A stretch of 64,000 nt of DNA. Origin: Macquaria australasica. Taxonomy: Eukaryota > Chordata > Actinopteri > Centrarchiformes > Percichthyidae. Shown piece by piece: positions 49,285 through 62,762 of this stretch (within the stretch, counting starts at the first letter, position 1; each line of letters begins with the position of its first letter). The notes under the pieces were generated by a model, which saw only the letters and a program-made list of their open reading frames with translations, was not told the DNA's origin and did no database searches. The DNA lies in the NCBI GenBank assembly GCA_005408345.1, contig SEMN01000457.1, positions 1 to 64,000 of the forward strand, in the 5' to 3' direction. A program made the position numbers and the translations under genes.

Positions 49285-49805
49285 AACATAAGATAAGATA
49301 AGCCTTTAATTGTCCCACAGCTGGGAATTTTTCAGCGTTACAACAGCCAGAAAAAGTGTCATATATAGAAATACAATAATAAAATATAATAAAATACAAT
49401 AAAAATAAATAGAAAAAAGTCCTGTACACAGTAAAGACAGTAATAATAATAGTGTGACTGAGTGAATTTGTAAGTATGAACAATAGATAAGATAAAAATA
49501 AAAATATTGCACATATATAATATACATGTACATGAAAGTATTACACAGCAACAGATGAAGTAAATAACATCATGAATAAAAAAAAAAAAAAGTATTAAGA
49601 TACTGCACAGCAGTGAGCATGAAGTAAAGTAGTGAACAGTCTGCTTATTGACAGTCAATGTAGATTACCGGGAGTTGTACTGATTATAGAGTCTGACAGC
49701 AGCAGGCAGAAAGGACCTACGATACCTCTCCCTCAGACACCGAGGGTGGAGCAGCCGGTCGCTGAAGGAGCTGCCCAGTGCTGATAGAGTGACATGTAGG
49801 GGGTG
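49285..49805. repeat. Dispersed LINE-tail-like repeat
   Basis: AAGATAAGCCTTTAATTGTCC, AT-rich body, then GAGTCTGACAGCAGCAGGCAG, AAAGGACCTACGATACCTCTC and GGAGCAGCCGGTCGCTGAAGG, phrases of a common fish repeat. Not coding. Confidence 0.6.
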
Positions 49806-50089
49806 GGAAGAATATGTACCTAATAATAATTAAAATAATATGATTAAAATGATTCTTCCTTCCCAGTAACTTATTTTCCTCTTTTGATTTAAACTGAATC
49901 AACACTGCCACAGGAAATATGCTAATTTTCTAAGGTTTTGGGTGGCTCTTAAAAGAGCCTTTTGTAATAGTACTGATGGTGGTGACTCTGATGTTAGTCC
50001 TGAAGGTGGTCCTGATGGTGGTGGGAGTTAGAGAGGCATTTGATGACAGAATGCTGCCCTGCAACTTCGCCTACTGGAGAGGAGAAGTA

Positions 50090-50720
50090 GTGTACCTCTG
50101 TCTAGCTTCCAGTGCTTCCCTAGAGGCATTGTTGCTGCCTAATCGCTGGATGGGCTGCATGGTAAGCTGCGGCTCCGATGGCAGGGGCCACACACCTTCC
50201 TTCCTCTTCATCATCAGCACCCTCATAGCATATGAAATTGTGGAAGAGGCAAATGGCCTTTACCGCTGCATCTGTCACCTTTGGTGAGACACCAAGCATT
50301 CTGTGGTAGCCTCCACTGGGCAGCAAGGATCCCCAGTGTTCACTCCACCATCCTCCTGGCACAGGAAAGATGGTAATTGAACACATTTCTCCCTGTAAAG
50401 GTGTTTTCCTGGGTAGGGCCGGAGAAGGTGCCTCTTTAGAGGAAAATAATACATGTGGCACAGGCTGGAGGTCTTCTGCTCCTGGTAAAGGCGCATCCTC
50501 TGGCAGGTGGAGGGCCCCCTGGTGAAGGGCCTTGCCAAAGACAGAGGAACAGAGGGTTCCACCATCACTGCTTTTCCCGTATGCCCCCACATCCACCATC
50601 CATAAAAGGTAGCAGGCATCAACTACTGCTTGGAGGACGATGGAGAAGCTCCCTTTGTAATTGTAATGCATGGCTCTGTTGATGATGGGGTCTGTATTGC
50701 AACATGCTTTCCATCCCAAC
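50090..50720 (-). pseudogene. PIF/Harbinger-type transposase (HARBI1-like) remnant
   Basis: Minus strand encodes NYKGSFSIVLQAVVDACYLL, MVDVGAYGKSSDGGT, and later, in a second frame, LKRHLLRPYPGKHLYREKC, then again TDAAVKAICLFHNFICYEG. These are conserved blocks of Harbinger DDE transposases (D in VDVG; S/GDGGT). Two frame changes around 50430 and 50330 and a lost N-terminal part make it inactive. Confidence 0.85.
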
Positions 50721-50739
50721 CAATTCTTAATAATGGTTT

Positions 50740-51840
50740 TCTTAGCAGCAGTTGAGGCAGCTAATTATCCATTTTTCCTGAAACAATAACAATGTATTCG
50801 AATTGTACCAAATTAGATAAAGAGCGGGGCAGCTGGGAAGGGCTTTATCAATGATAGTTTCAACAATCTTAATGATATATTCCCAAAAGGGTTTAATAGT
50901 AGAACAATACAAGAACATATGTTAGTAGTCTCATCTAACTAAGCCAGGGCATTTAGTGCATAAGTCACTGTCAACCAGTTTTAATCTAAATCTGCACTCC
51001 GGTGTAAAGTAAAATTTGTGCACAACCTTATAGTGAATTATCTGATGAGGAAAACATGGTGTTCCAGTCTGTTGGCCAATTCCAATCTAGGTTGAGAGAC
51101 TGAAAATCTTTCCCAACTTTTTGTTACTGGGAGTGGTTTGATGTCCCAAGAGGAAAGTCTGTTATAAACCGAAGCTACCAGTTTAGTCTTGGTAGTAATT
51201 AGTGCTACCAAAGGGTGTCGGGCTAGGAGTGCATCCCAAAGTAGACATTTTAAGTGCTGTGTGACGTTTAAGATTAAAAAAAAAAAAACATGAAGAGCCT
51301 GGATGAGAGAAGTCTCCTTGGATCGTGGAAACAGCGAAGACCTTGATGTTTAAAAACATCAGCTAGCATATGAACGCCTTGATTAGACCACTGTGGAAAG
51401 ATGAAAGGTGTAGATCCAGACATAAGTGCATTGTTATGCTAAATAGGTGATAATTCATGGTATTTACAATCAAGATAGATGTTTTTCTATATAGTGCCAA
51501 ATGGATAGTGTGTTGGAAATGATAGAATCCATCCATGATTCCGCAGTTTTCTGTTTGATGGCAGAGAAAGGCAAATCCTGAATCCTAATTGGAAAGGATA
51601 AAGCATTTCCTAAAGAGCGCAATGATGTAACTGAAAAAGTGTCCAACCAGGTGCTAATGGATTTTAGTTGGAATGACCAATAATAGTGTTTGAAATTAGG
51701 TAATGAGAGGCCACCAGAAGTTTTGGGATGAAAAGGAGTGGAAAAACTGATCCTGGGATGTTTCCCATTACAAATAACATTCCTACACATAGAGTCAAGA
51801 TCCTTAAAAAATGTGTCGGGGAGAGAGGGGGAGTATATAC
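50740..51840 (-). mobile_element. L1-clade LINE ORF2 3' fragment
   Basis: The longest frame (51470-51790) reads NGKHPRISFSTPFHPKTSGG then LSLPNFKHYYWSFQLKSIST, the C-terminal region of fish L1 ORF2 (PRI....L..P...GGL.LPN...YYWA.QL). The rest is broken by stops. It abuts the Harbinger remnant. Confidence 0.8.
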
Positions 51841-51999
51841 ATTTTTATGACCAAAACACGATCATGGAGACCAGCATCTAAAACAGACCGTTAAGATTTT
51901 TCTTGATTTTTATAATAACTGAATTGAAATTATCTTTAACTAGTTGTGAAATTGTAGGTGTAATTTGGATGCCAGCGTGTGGACATACAAACATTTGCC

Positions 52000-52635
52000 G
52001 CCCAACATTTGCCGCCCAACATGCTAACGCTAAGTTCAACAGGCCTGCAAAATTAACAGTAAAACAACATGAACATGGCAAAACTTACAGCTTCAAAGTT
52101 TTAACTTGGGTCACGGACAGTCGGTATCCATCCATCCTTGAGCTTCAGTTTCAAAGTGAATCCTGCTTTGGACTGGCCCTTGAAAGTATTCCGAAGTAAA
52201 ATGGTTTTCCAATGGTTGTGGGCACATTTCCCTCGAAAATAAATAGGGTCTTCACATCCTCAGATGATGGGATTACATGAAGATTTTTGTGTTGGTTCTT
52301 GCAGCCAACAACAGAACAATATGCATGCTCGTACCTTCGAGATTTTTGGGTGGTGGCGAGGTAGATTCATTAGGTATTCCATGGGCGGGGTTGGTCACCT
52401 AGCTGGAGGTGGTGGTATGTTAAGCAAGCCCCATAGCACGTCATATGGAGAGGCAAATCTGGCTGGCTTTTTAGGAACACACATTACCTGATAAATGTAG
52501 CAAGAAAAAAAGGGAGAGGATGATCTTTTCTCATATTTTATGGGTCTCTAGACACACCGTGGACACACATTTATGTTGAAAAGCCATGTAAAAGTGCATT
52601 TTGCATAATATGTGACCTTTAAAGTTGTGGATGTT
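52000..52635. repeat. Possible dispersed repeat
   Basis: GCATTTTGCATAATATGTGACC and TTTAAAG at the end, and TTCCATGGGCGGGG, resemble terminal parts of a fish DNA-transposon relic. Duplicated ACATTTGCCGCCCA at 51990-52020. Weak. Confidence 0.35.
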
Positions 52636-53129
52636 AAACTTATATTTAGGTGACCAGTAACAGTATTTCTGGTCCTTCTGTCTCCTAGCGATGAAAAGTT
52701 GCTAACAGGCATTTTACACAGAAGATATTTTGACATCTTACAGTAGGACAGTTGTGGTGCATTGCATTAGGAGCTTTCAATGTGTGGCCATTATTATTTA
52801 GATATCTGCACCCAAAATTGGCACTCTTGGCACTTGCAGTAAGAGGTGGTCTGAACAGAAGTTCATGCCAAAAGGACTACCAGAATTGTACTGCACAACC
52901 TGATATGCATAAAAAAGAAATGACCAACATATGTTAAGCCTCACTTATCACATGTTTGTAGTGTGATAGCCCTCTGGCCTGTTGACTTCACTACCATCCA
53001 CATCTAATCTCTTTTGCAATTTAATGTTTAATGATTTTGTAAATAAACCACTTAATTTAAGTGCATCTTTGGTGTCTCTCCCTTATTTGCCATGGCCCTT
53101 TGAGTCGGTCATGACAGCAGTTTTTAACC

Positions 53130-53770
53130 ACACTAGCGGTCTGGCTCTTGGGATGGTCCAACACTGTCAGTCAGTCCACCACTTTGGTTCAGACTGAAAT
53201 ATCTCAACAACTACAAGATGGATTCTCATGAAATTTTGTACAGACATTCATGTTCCCCAGAGGAAGATTCCCACTGACTTTGATAATCTCCTGTCTTTTA
53301 ATCTAGCGCTACCAGCAGGTCATAGTTTTCACTTATCTGGTGAAATAGCTCTTCATCTACAAGATAGATTGACACAAACTTTGGTACAGCTATTCAGGGT
53401 CCCCAGATGATGAATCCTATTAACTTGTTCAATGGATTGTCTGGCATAAAATATGGCGTAGATATTCATGTTCCCCTTAGGGTGAATTATAATTACTTTG
53501 CTGATCCTCTGACATTCCATCTAGTGCCATTATCAGGTAAATATTTTAATTTGTCCAATACTTTGGTTAATGACCAAATAGGTTTGTTTAAGGCTAATTA
53601 GCAAACATGAGCATGCTAACACACTAAACTAAGATGGTGAACATTGATGAAAATCATCATGTTAACATTGTCATGTTAGCATACTGACATTAGCATTTAG
53701 CCCAAAGCACCAATTGTGCTTGAGTATAGATTTACAGATCCTCTAGCATGGCTGTAAACCCTTTATCTTG
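53130..53770 (+). repeat. Dispersed repeat with degenerate 100-130 bp tandem units
   Basis: Units contain CTCAACAACTACAAGATGGAT, TGAAATTTTGTACAGACATTC, ATGTTCCCCAGAGGA and ACTTTGATAATCTCCTG. Three to four diverged units are followed by the GCTAACACACTAAACTAAGATG..CATGTTAACATTGTCATG end. Related copies at 33.4, 39.7 (inverted) and 62.5 kb. Confidence 0.75.
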
Positions 53771-53902
53771 TTAGACTTTACAACAGTCAGGGCATGATGG
53801 TCACTTGATTTTGGTTGTGGTAAATAAAAATCTGGACATCATACAATCAATATCAGAAATCAATGTGGATTCAATACTTGTGCAAGGTAATATTTAAATG
53901 TT

Positions 53903-54475
53903 GATTCAAGCCAAGTCAAATTTATTTGTAAAACACATTTAAAAACAAGAGGTGTTGACCAAAGTGCTTTAAAGAGAAATGTAAAATGCAATTTAAATAT
54001 CTAAAAATGAAGAAATAACTGTAAGAGACAAAATTAAGACAATTGTATCATAAATACTTAAGGGGGTTCAAAGGCAATTGTATAAAGGTGGCTCTTTAGC
54101 TGTGATTTAAAAGTGGCGATAGATGGGGAAGATCTGACAGTGAGCAAACTGTTCCACAGTCTGGTTGCAGTGATAGAAAAACCTTGGATTTTGACTGGAG
54201 AGGTGGAATGGTGAGGAGTAACTGATCAGAGGATCTGAGGGGTCTGGATGTACAATACGGACTGAGGATATGGGAGATGGTACCAATCCATGCAGAGCTG
54301 TAAAAACAAATAAAACAATCTTGATATCAATTCTATATTTCACTGGTAACCAGAGAGGGCAGTACCAGGGAGATACGGTCTGTGTTCTTGGTACCAGTGA
54401 GGAGTCTTTCTGCTGCATATTGAACCAGCTGCAGGTGAGCCTGGGAAGACTGACTCCCTCCATAAAGAGAGATTC
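53903..54475 (-). mobile_element. L2-like LINE 3' fragment (different family)
   Basis: Minus strand encodes LWLPVKYRIDIKIVLFVFTA, LHGLVPSPISS and the C-terminal part of ORF2, and ends in a TAAATTTGACTTGGCTTGA tail (plus strand 53903-53925). Distinct from the GAATT-tailed L2 copies. Confidence 0.8.
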
Positions 54476-54479
54476 AGTG

Positions 54480-55660
54480 ATAGTTTGCTATCTGGGAAAG
54501 TATTTCCAATATGTATTGGTAAAAACACAATAGCCAAAATGAACATTGTGGAGAGTGTAAATGTTTAGATGCATATGATCTTTGTTGTATGAGCTAAATA
54601 AATGCCACATTCTGCAGCCTCAACATTAGCTAATCTCCTGACTCCTGACCCAACTTTTGTTACATGCCACTGCAGAGCCAATAGTCATTTACCATGGTAT
54701 GGCAGTGAAATCCAATACCCACAGTAGGGGCGTGATGAAGTCTTAACAGCCTTCACTCATTTCTCACTGAATTAGCTGGAGCTCAGCAGTAGTGTAACAG
54801 CCATAGATAAAGGAAACACATGCACTGTCACTGCTGAGGACCTCCACAGTTCAACAGTAAGTGAGTCAGCAGCACTAAAAGCATGTGATTGCATCCACAA
54901 AGTGTGTAAAAATCCTTCATTCATCACAGTGAAGATATGAAGACAACAGGTCTATCTGTCAATCTGCGCCTCTACATTGGCATGACCATTCTGCTTTGAA
55001 GCCAATTCTAACCCTGGACACTGCCACAAGTTGTTGCCAGCAACTTAGAATATGAAGCAAACTCAAACAAAGAACTCATCATCATTCAGTCCAGCAAGTG
55101 GGTAAACAGAAACTGAATTCAGACATCGCTTTTGCCCCCAATTTTGAAGATACTGGCCTCTAGTTTCACAGCGGTGTAATATGGCGGTATTACTAGTGAA
55201 AACATCAGCAGAGGTATGTACAAAGCCAGCAGTAACGAGACTGACTGGAGCTAATCAAAAATAATGAGCTGTGTGGATTCTCTCTTACAGCCATCTAAGC
55301 TACTGATATAGACCTCATCAGAGTTTATCTGAGATTTTCAGACATTTCAATATTTAAATCCAGCTGAGGACAGAATTCTGAGAAGAAACACTTGCTCCAT
55401 CAACTGAGAATCAGAAAGGAGTCTTCACTGTGATAGCTTAGTATTCCATGTGCATAAAAATACACAAACGTATATATCATGATGGCAGCAGGAGACGTGT
55501 TATATTATTCAGCAGGAATGCAAGAAATACAAAAGTAGCATGCAGGTTGGAAACAGCACTGAGTCATGAAAAAATGAAAATCCAGAGCATTAGTTCACTT
55601 ACTTTATAATGTCAGGCCCTGTTTAATATTCCTAATATTCATACAGCAACTTTGAATGTA
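54480..55660. other. Region without recognised features
   Basis: No coding or repeat structure identified. Confidence 0.5.
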
Positions 55661-55664
55661 TCTG

Positions 55665-57445
55665 GTTGTATTCAATTAAATTCAGTTTTATTTATATTGC
55701 GCCATATCATAACAAGGTTATCTCAGGGCACTTTTTCATATAGAGCAGGTCTAGACCGACTCTTTATATTTACAGAGACCCAACAGTTCCCACCATGAGC
55801 AGCACTAGGCGACAGTGGCAAGGAAAACTCCCTTTTAACAGGTAGAAACCTCGAGCAGAACCAGGCTCTGGGTGGGCGGTCATCTGCCTCGACCGGTTGG
55901 GTTGTGGGGGTGGGGGGGTGGGGGGGGGGGCAGGAGGAAAGAGAACATACAGCAGCATAATACAGTTCCACATAGAGATGTAAAGTAATAGTTGTGGTAA
56001 TGGTATTGATGTTAATATTAATAAAAAATAATACTAATAGTAATATAATAATAGTAATACTAATAATAAGAGCAATAATAATAATAGCAGCAGCGGCTGT
56101 TGAGCAGGAACACGGGGGCAGCAGGTGGCCTGCAACCATAGATCCAGACTCTACAGCTCCAGAGAGAGAGAGAGAGCACAATTACGGGAAGAAATCGAGA
56201 TAGTAACAAGTATTAATGGGATAAGAGCGCGTACAGATGGAGAGGGAGAGGAGAAGGATTTTAAATTCTGGTTTTTACAGGAAGCCAGTGTAGAGAAGCT
56301 AATATTGGAGAAATATGATCCCTTTTCCTGGTTCTTGTCAGTAAACATGCTGCAGCATTCTGGATCAGCTGGAGAGTCTTAAGAGACTTATTGGGGCAGC
56401 CTGATAATAGAGAGTTGCAGTAATCCAGCCTAGACGTAACAAATGCATGGACTAGTTTTTCTGCATCTTTTTGAGACAGGATGTGCCTGATTTTTGCAAT
56501 GTTACGTAAGTGAAAAAAGGCAGTTCTTGAAGTTTGTTTTATGTGGGAGTTAAAGGACATATCCTGATCAAAGATAACTCCAAGATTCCTTGCGGTGTCG
56601 CTGGAGGTCAGGGCAATGCCATCTAGAGAAACTATATCTTTAGATAATGTGTTTCGAAGGTGTTCAGGGCCAAGTACAATAACTTCGGTTTTGTCTGAGT
56701 TTAACATCAGGTTTTTATGTTCTTAAGGCATGCTTGAAGTTTAGCTAATTGATTGGTTTCATCTGGCTTGATCAATAAATATAATTGGGTATCATCTGCA
56801 TAACAATGAAAATTTATGATGAAAATGTATTTATTTAATTTATGATGCACTCTACATCCTGACTGAAAATCCTCAAACAGCTTATTGTTGGGTAGAAAGT
56901 CACACAACTGATTGGCGACTGCTTTCTCAAGGATCTTAGAGAGAAAAGGAGGGTTAGATATAGGTCTATAATTTGACAAAATCCCTGGATCAAGAGTGGG
57001 CTTTTTAAGAAGAGGCTTAATTACAGCTGCTTTAAAGGACTGTGGCACATAGCCTTTTAATATGGACAGATTGATCATATCTAGTAAAGAAGTGCTAACT
57101 AAGGGTAAAATTTCTTTAAGCAGCCTAGTTGGGACGGGGTCTAAGAGACACGTTGATGGCTTAGATGAAGAAATCATTTAAGTTAGTTGATTAAGGTTGA
57201 TGGGAGAAAAGCAGTCTAAATGTACATCAGGTTTTACAGTTGTTTCTAAGATTCCTGTATTTGAAGATAAGTCTGTACCGGCTGAAGGCAGGAGGTGCTG
57301 AATTGTGTCTCTAATAGTTAGAATTGTATCATTAAAGAAGCTCATGAAGTTGTTACTACTGAGGTCTATAGGAATACATGGCTCAATAGAGCTGTGACTC
57401 TCTGTCAGCCTGGCTACAGTGCTGAACAGAAACCTGGGTATTCTG
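55665..57445 (-). mobile_element. L2-clade LINE, inverted, internally deleted
   Basis: Reverse-complement L2: GAATT-type tail at 55665, poly-G (C on the L2 strand) at 55905-55931, ORF2 3' part at 56261-56707 (HISPILASLHWLPVK; SRLDYCNSLLSG), then 56707-57177 with ISSSKPSTCLLDPVPTRLL. Between FQSGCRVHH and INFHCYADDTQLY a large part of the reverse transcriptase is missing. Its 5' end matches the first bases of this window. Confidence 0.9.
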
Positions 57446-57449
57446 TCCT

Positions 57450-60400
57450 CGCAATCGTGTGTCTGAGCAAGGCTAGACAGATAGCTTACAATAACTCCAA
57501 TAAAAAATTATTACTAATGGTTGTTTCTGTAAAACTGAAAAATACAATACAAAGCATGTATCAATATACTGCACATATAGGCATATATGCATATGAAATA
57601 AAAATGACAATGGAAAATCATTCCATGTACGAAATGCTGAATGTAATAAACATGAAATAAACTACTTCATAAATTCCTATGAATTTTAACCCCTTCTCTT
57701 CACAGGTAACATGACAGGTAAGTATTTTAATCTAACATAAATATCCAGCATGGTAAGTAACTCAGGTAAGTATTAGCATAGACCTCCATATGAATACTCC
57801 TTTCAGTTATCTAGTAAGCCAAAAAGCGAAGCAAATGACCAGCATGTGTGAATGAAAACACTCATTCTAATAATATTTCACATCTTTACTTACAGACATA
57901 TCAACTCCAAAGCTTAAATAAAAGGAGATAACTGTTTTGCATGCATATTGTAAGTTGCTCTTTGTTCAACTGAAAACAAAATGGAGGATGGAAAATTAAA
58001 CATAAGAAAAATAAGTACTACCTGAAATGTCTACTAGGGACCAGTAATGCAAACTAAACAGGGATAAAGACATGTTGGGTTTAGTATTTTAAAGTGAGCT
58101 CAAAGGCAGAATGAGTAGGATTTTCCTAAAACAACAACAACATTGTACTCATACAATAAGAATCCCTCTCAATCATCACCTGTGACCCAGTAGAAGTGTG
58201 TGGGGGTGTCTGGATCTGCAGAGACCCTGGCCTCTGCCTGTACTTTCTTATTTTGCTGTGTTTGGACGTTTCTGGGTGTCAACCTTTGGACAGTGGGTGT
58301 GTAACCCCCAGCCAGCGTGCAGGGTGTGAGGGCGGGATTCCACAAAAAAAAAAAACATGTAGCGACCAGATGCCAGATCATAAGCACACATCCAAGATGA
58401 AGCTACGAGCCGGGGAGGAGGGGCCAACTTTGAATGTTGTGTTAACAAACCGCAACCGACAGATCCTAGACATTCTGCCTTTAACATTCTTGGATTCTTG
58501 CATGTAATTTCTAACATCACTATAATATTTTGGAATATCCCTATGTCACTTCTCTGTCATTATTGTATTTACACCTCATGATTTAATTCAAATTTATTTC
58601 ATTAACATTTGTTGTGTTTTAGCTACTCAACAGTGAGGTTATTATATTCTTATTTCATAACAGCTAGAGTGTTAGTATAATAGAGAATACACACCGCCAT
58701 GGTGTTAACATTCAGTCAGTCCGTTATCATATGAAACCTGAGGTTAGTGTGTTTGTTCTGATGGTGGTTGTGATGGTGATGATGACAAAACTTGAAGACC
58801 GGAAGCACTATCTGTCTTACATACAATATATCATTAGCTACCAAACTAATCACATTATAGTATATATAAATGTCACCTCGGTTTTTATTGTGCAAATCTG
58901 GCAAGCCCACTAAGAGAACAGGGCTTTTGAGATACCACATGTAGTCACTGAACCCAGCGGTCAATGGTTAAGAAATATGAGATTCATATTAGGTTGACTT
59001 TCAGGTTCTGAAAACTGCAATCACATTTATAAAGGCTTTTCCCTGCAATGTCATGACTCTAAGTGTCTTTTTTAGTCAGAGTATGTGTGGTGAAAGACCT
59101 GGTTGTCACCTGTCTGCCTGTACACCAAGTTCATCACTCAGTGCATTTGTCCTTCTCATCCTTCCTTCACCATCACGACCCCAGTCACACATGACTGAGC
59201 TCTGAGAATGCGAGTCTGCCATGAACCATGAGCTGCATTCCACTACCCAGCAGCCTGTATATTCTATATGGCATGAGGTTGAGTAAAGTGTTGAAAAGAC
59301 GCATGCATTTTTATGTGGTGGTATTCGTGTTGTACCATTCTCTTTTTGTTGTTGTGTTGTTGTGTGAAAATCACTATGAATGAAAGGTAGTGACTTATAA
59401 AGTCACAATGTGTAGAATTTTAATGTAGTCAGACGAAAGGCAGAGTATCCAGGTGAGCTGCAGCATAATCATACTTCCACTCACTGGTACTGACAGAATA
59501 TCCAACTTAAATAAATTAGGAGAAGAACAGGATGGTTTGGGGGCCCAAACTATAAAAATATTTGAGAAGTCCAATTACTGTACACTGTGAGAGAGGAGAC
59601 AGAAACACAGATGAAAAGGTGTTATTTTTCAAAGCAGAGAGATTGACTTGATGTGTGCTGATGGAAGAGAAACTGACATCTTGACTCCATGTGTTGAGAG
59701 ATGATGAGAGGTAAATTTGGACTTCAGTCTGTCCCAGGAGCTCAGCCAAACAGTTTCATGGCCACGGTGTGTCTGGAGCTGCCAGAGAGCAACACTGCAG
59801 TGCACTTGAATACAAAAGTCCTCTGTTGGTAGATGGAGGTATACCTTTCTGTCTTCAATGTTACTCTTTTGTTTAACTTTGATTCATCTAGGGCAGAGTG
59901 GTGAGGATTCCAGCAAAGGGTCTGTTTCATATTTGTACCTGGGAGTGTCTTAGCACAACCTGTCTGTCAGCTATCAGTGGTCAACATTAGAAATGTGTAT
60001 TTGAAGTGACACGTTCCCAGGTATGAATGTAATGTATAAAAAAAGATGGATGCACATAAAACCTGTTTTATTTGCATACAACTGGTGGATGGAAACTCTA
60101 TTATACTCTAACTGTTGAACAGTCAGACGTTCCTGTTTCCTCATTGAAAAAATCAGGTTGAACAAACTTTCAAGTCAGGTAGGAAAGCTTTCCACAAAGT
60201 TTACCAAATCAAGTCTGACATTATGTCTACATTACTTACATACACAGCAAATGCTACATAGGCTTACTTTTAATGGCTTTAATCCTATACATGAACCTAA
60301 GTTGGACTTGGGGAGCATCACATGAATTCAGCATCACAAATTTAAATTTGCTTATACCATTTGCTAAACTATACTACTCTTAGGTGCTGCAAGCTGTCCG

Positions 60401-62500
60401 ACCTTGGAAGACTGAATGTAGTATGCAGCACTGCCGACCACAATAACTTTTCAGACCACATTTGAGCGGTGAATGTTAAACAAATCGCTGGAGTCATTTT
60501 GACTGGAACTTGAAAAATTAGCCAGTAAGTCTTGTGTTTTTGGTGGGATGTAAACTGTGGTTTGTTCTATGATACAATATTACACAGAACTGAAAAATAA
60601 AAGGGGAATACAACTCCTACGTTGCCTTTTGCCACATGCAATTGTGGCTTCAAGAAAATATAGGCATACAGACAGTCTGGGAGAGAGCATCATTCCAAAT
60701 TAAATGTGTTTTCATAATCTTATCTGTTAATGGCATCACCGTGACTCATCAGTGCTTGGGGACAGCATCCTGTACACATAAGTTTGTTTAGTAACCTCAC
60801 TGTGATCAAAGAACATGCAGTATCAAGTATCAGAGGTGTCATCTGGAACTTCAAAACCCTGATGTATTTTGTCTCAAAATAGCATGTCCACTTTGTAAAT
60901 GGTCATTATTTTTTGACTTTCATAGTAAAAAGAAGCTGTTACAGAGCTCAGAGTGACTATGCAGTGGTGTAAAGTGTAGTGTCTGGGGTCAGAGTGAGTG
61001 ACAAGGTCAGTCTGGTCAGGCTCTCCGATGACTGATAGGATCACAGGTAACCTACAGTAGGAAGAAGCACATTCCTGTCTGCAAGGAATACAAGGAGCTC
61101 CACACATATATGAACTCTGGCTGCTTCTGATAAGCCTAACATGAAAGGAGTTAACAGACCCTCTCCACTGCTCAGAAGGAGACCCCTTTTTATTTATGAT
61201 ATTGCAATTGCAATTGCTGAATCTTGGTATTGCCACTCTTGGAAGCTACCTATCATAACTCCATAAAATGAACCATAGATTATTTTGTTTATGACATCTG
61301 ACAACCCATGTCTTCTAGGGCTTGATCTGTGGGAGAAATATGGGTTTTGAAGGCTGATAGCTGACCACTATTTTCTTACTGAAGTTGCCACTAACCAACA
61401 TACTGACTATTGGCCAAAATTGCTATTCAATGCTTTTGTTAGAATTTTGAAATTATTTGAGCATGACAAAACCTGGGGCAAAGTAATCCAGGTCAAAGAT
61501 TTGCTGTCGGGCCCCAGTTGCCTCCAAGTTCCCATCAGTTGCACTCAAGGTTGGATTACAAACCTGGCAAAGCAGGCAACTGCCCCAGGGCAGCAAGACC
61601 CTCAGGGGTCCAAAGTTTCCAGGTGTATCCTGTGGCAATTAGTTTGTGGTAATTTCATCAATTCCAGATAAGTTTGTTAATACTGAATGCAGCCCCAAAA
61701 CACATTACACTTGCATTGTTAGCTTTTCTTGAGGCCACATCTTGTAAGAGAGGCCCTGAGTTAAAAATCCAGTTGGTAATCCAGCCTTGATGAAACCTTT
61801 GCAAACAAGCAGTACTTTACTTTAGCACTAAACACAAGCATCACACTAAAATAAATTCTGTGTAGAATTTTTAAAGTCCTCCTTGACTTTTAGAGGGGTG
61901 AACTTGTGATGTTGTCTCATCACAAAGGAGCTGACCTTATAGATCAGTGTGTTATGATGCGTTTTCCAGCCTGCAGCTGCCGACAGGGCATTACATTGCC
62001 AACAGGTCAGCTGAGGTGCCAGGACACCCTGTTGGCTACAAACTTCTCAGAGACAAACATCCACAGCAGCCGACACTGCCAAACATCAGGAGTAAAGACA
62101 TCAGCCACAAAGATCAAGGTCACAGTGACACGGGAGCGAGCAGGCAGCATAGCCCCCCCCCCCCCCCCCGCTGCTATTAGCTCAGGTTTCAAAGACTACA
62201 ACTAAGTACATCACTAAATACAGAGCATTCATGTTTAACATATACAAGGTGTCACCGCAGCAAAGACAGGATATCCTATTATTTTCAGAGCTGCTTAACT
62301 TGATTATAGAGTTTTTGTGTACTTGCTGAAATGTTGCTTCTCTGTTTAGATCAGAGAAAAAGTGTAGATAGGTAAATCTCTTGGTGATTAAAGGACTCTG
62401 GGAGGCTCAGATCTCTTAGATTCTCCGAGCTCATAAGTGTTGAGTTCACTTCAAAGCTAAAGTATGACTGCAGCTTGGAAAACATCATTTTTAGCCACGC
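57450..62500. other. Region with no supported gene
   Basis: Scanned for splice-flanked exons and transposon domains. Only short low-complexity tracts (A-run 58345, GATGATG near 58770) and a phrase near 61550 that may belong to an old repeat. A C-run of about 18 lies at 62153. Short open frames lack protein-like composition. Confidence 0.5.
62153..62170 (+). repeat. Poly-C tract
   Basis: About 18 consecutive C. Confidence 0.95.
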
Positions 62501-62710
62501 TGGCAGCGTGGCTCTATTGCAATGTTGTTCTGCCAGTGGGTCCACCACTTTGGTCTTGACTAAAATATCTCAACAACTATTTAATGGATTGCCATGGCAT
62601 TTAATATAGACATTGATAAGTCCCCAGGGGATGAATCCTACTGAATTTTTTGAGTCGTTTTTGAGTGCCTCCATGAGGCTGACATTTTTGGTTCAGAGTC
62701 AAACTGTCAT
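62500..62710 (+). repeat. Dispersed repeat related to 53.1 kb
   Basis: CACCACTTTGGTC, AAAATATCTCAACAACTAT, GGATTGCCATGGCATTTAAT and CCCCAGGGGATGAATCCTACT match the 53.1-kb family, here about 1.5 units. Confidence 0.75.
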
Positions 62711-62762
62711 GAAGACTGTCTAGTTGTTTGTTGGTTTCGCCTGGCCTGCTCTCTGTCCCTGC

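Noticed and set aside
59516..59930. Two adjacent minus-strand open frames
   Set aside because: Considered as further N-terminal collagen exons, but no TSPN motif and no consistent splice sites were found.
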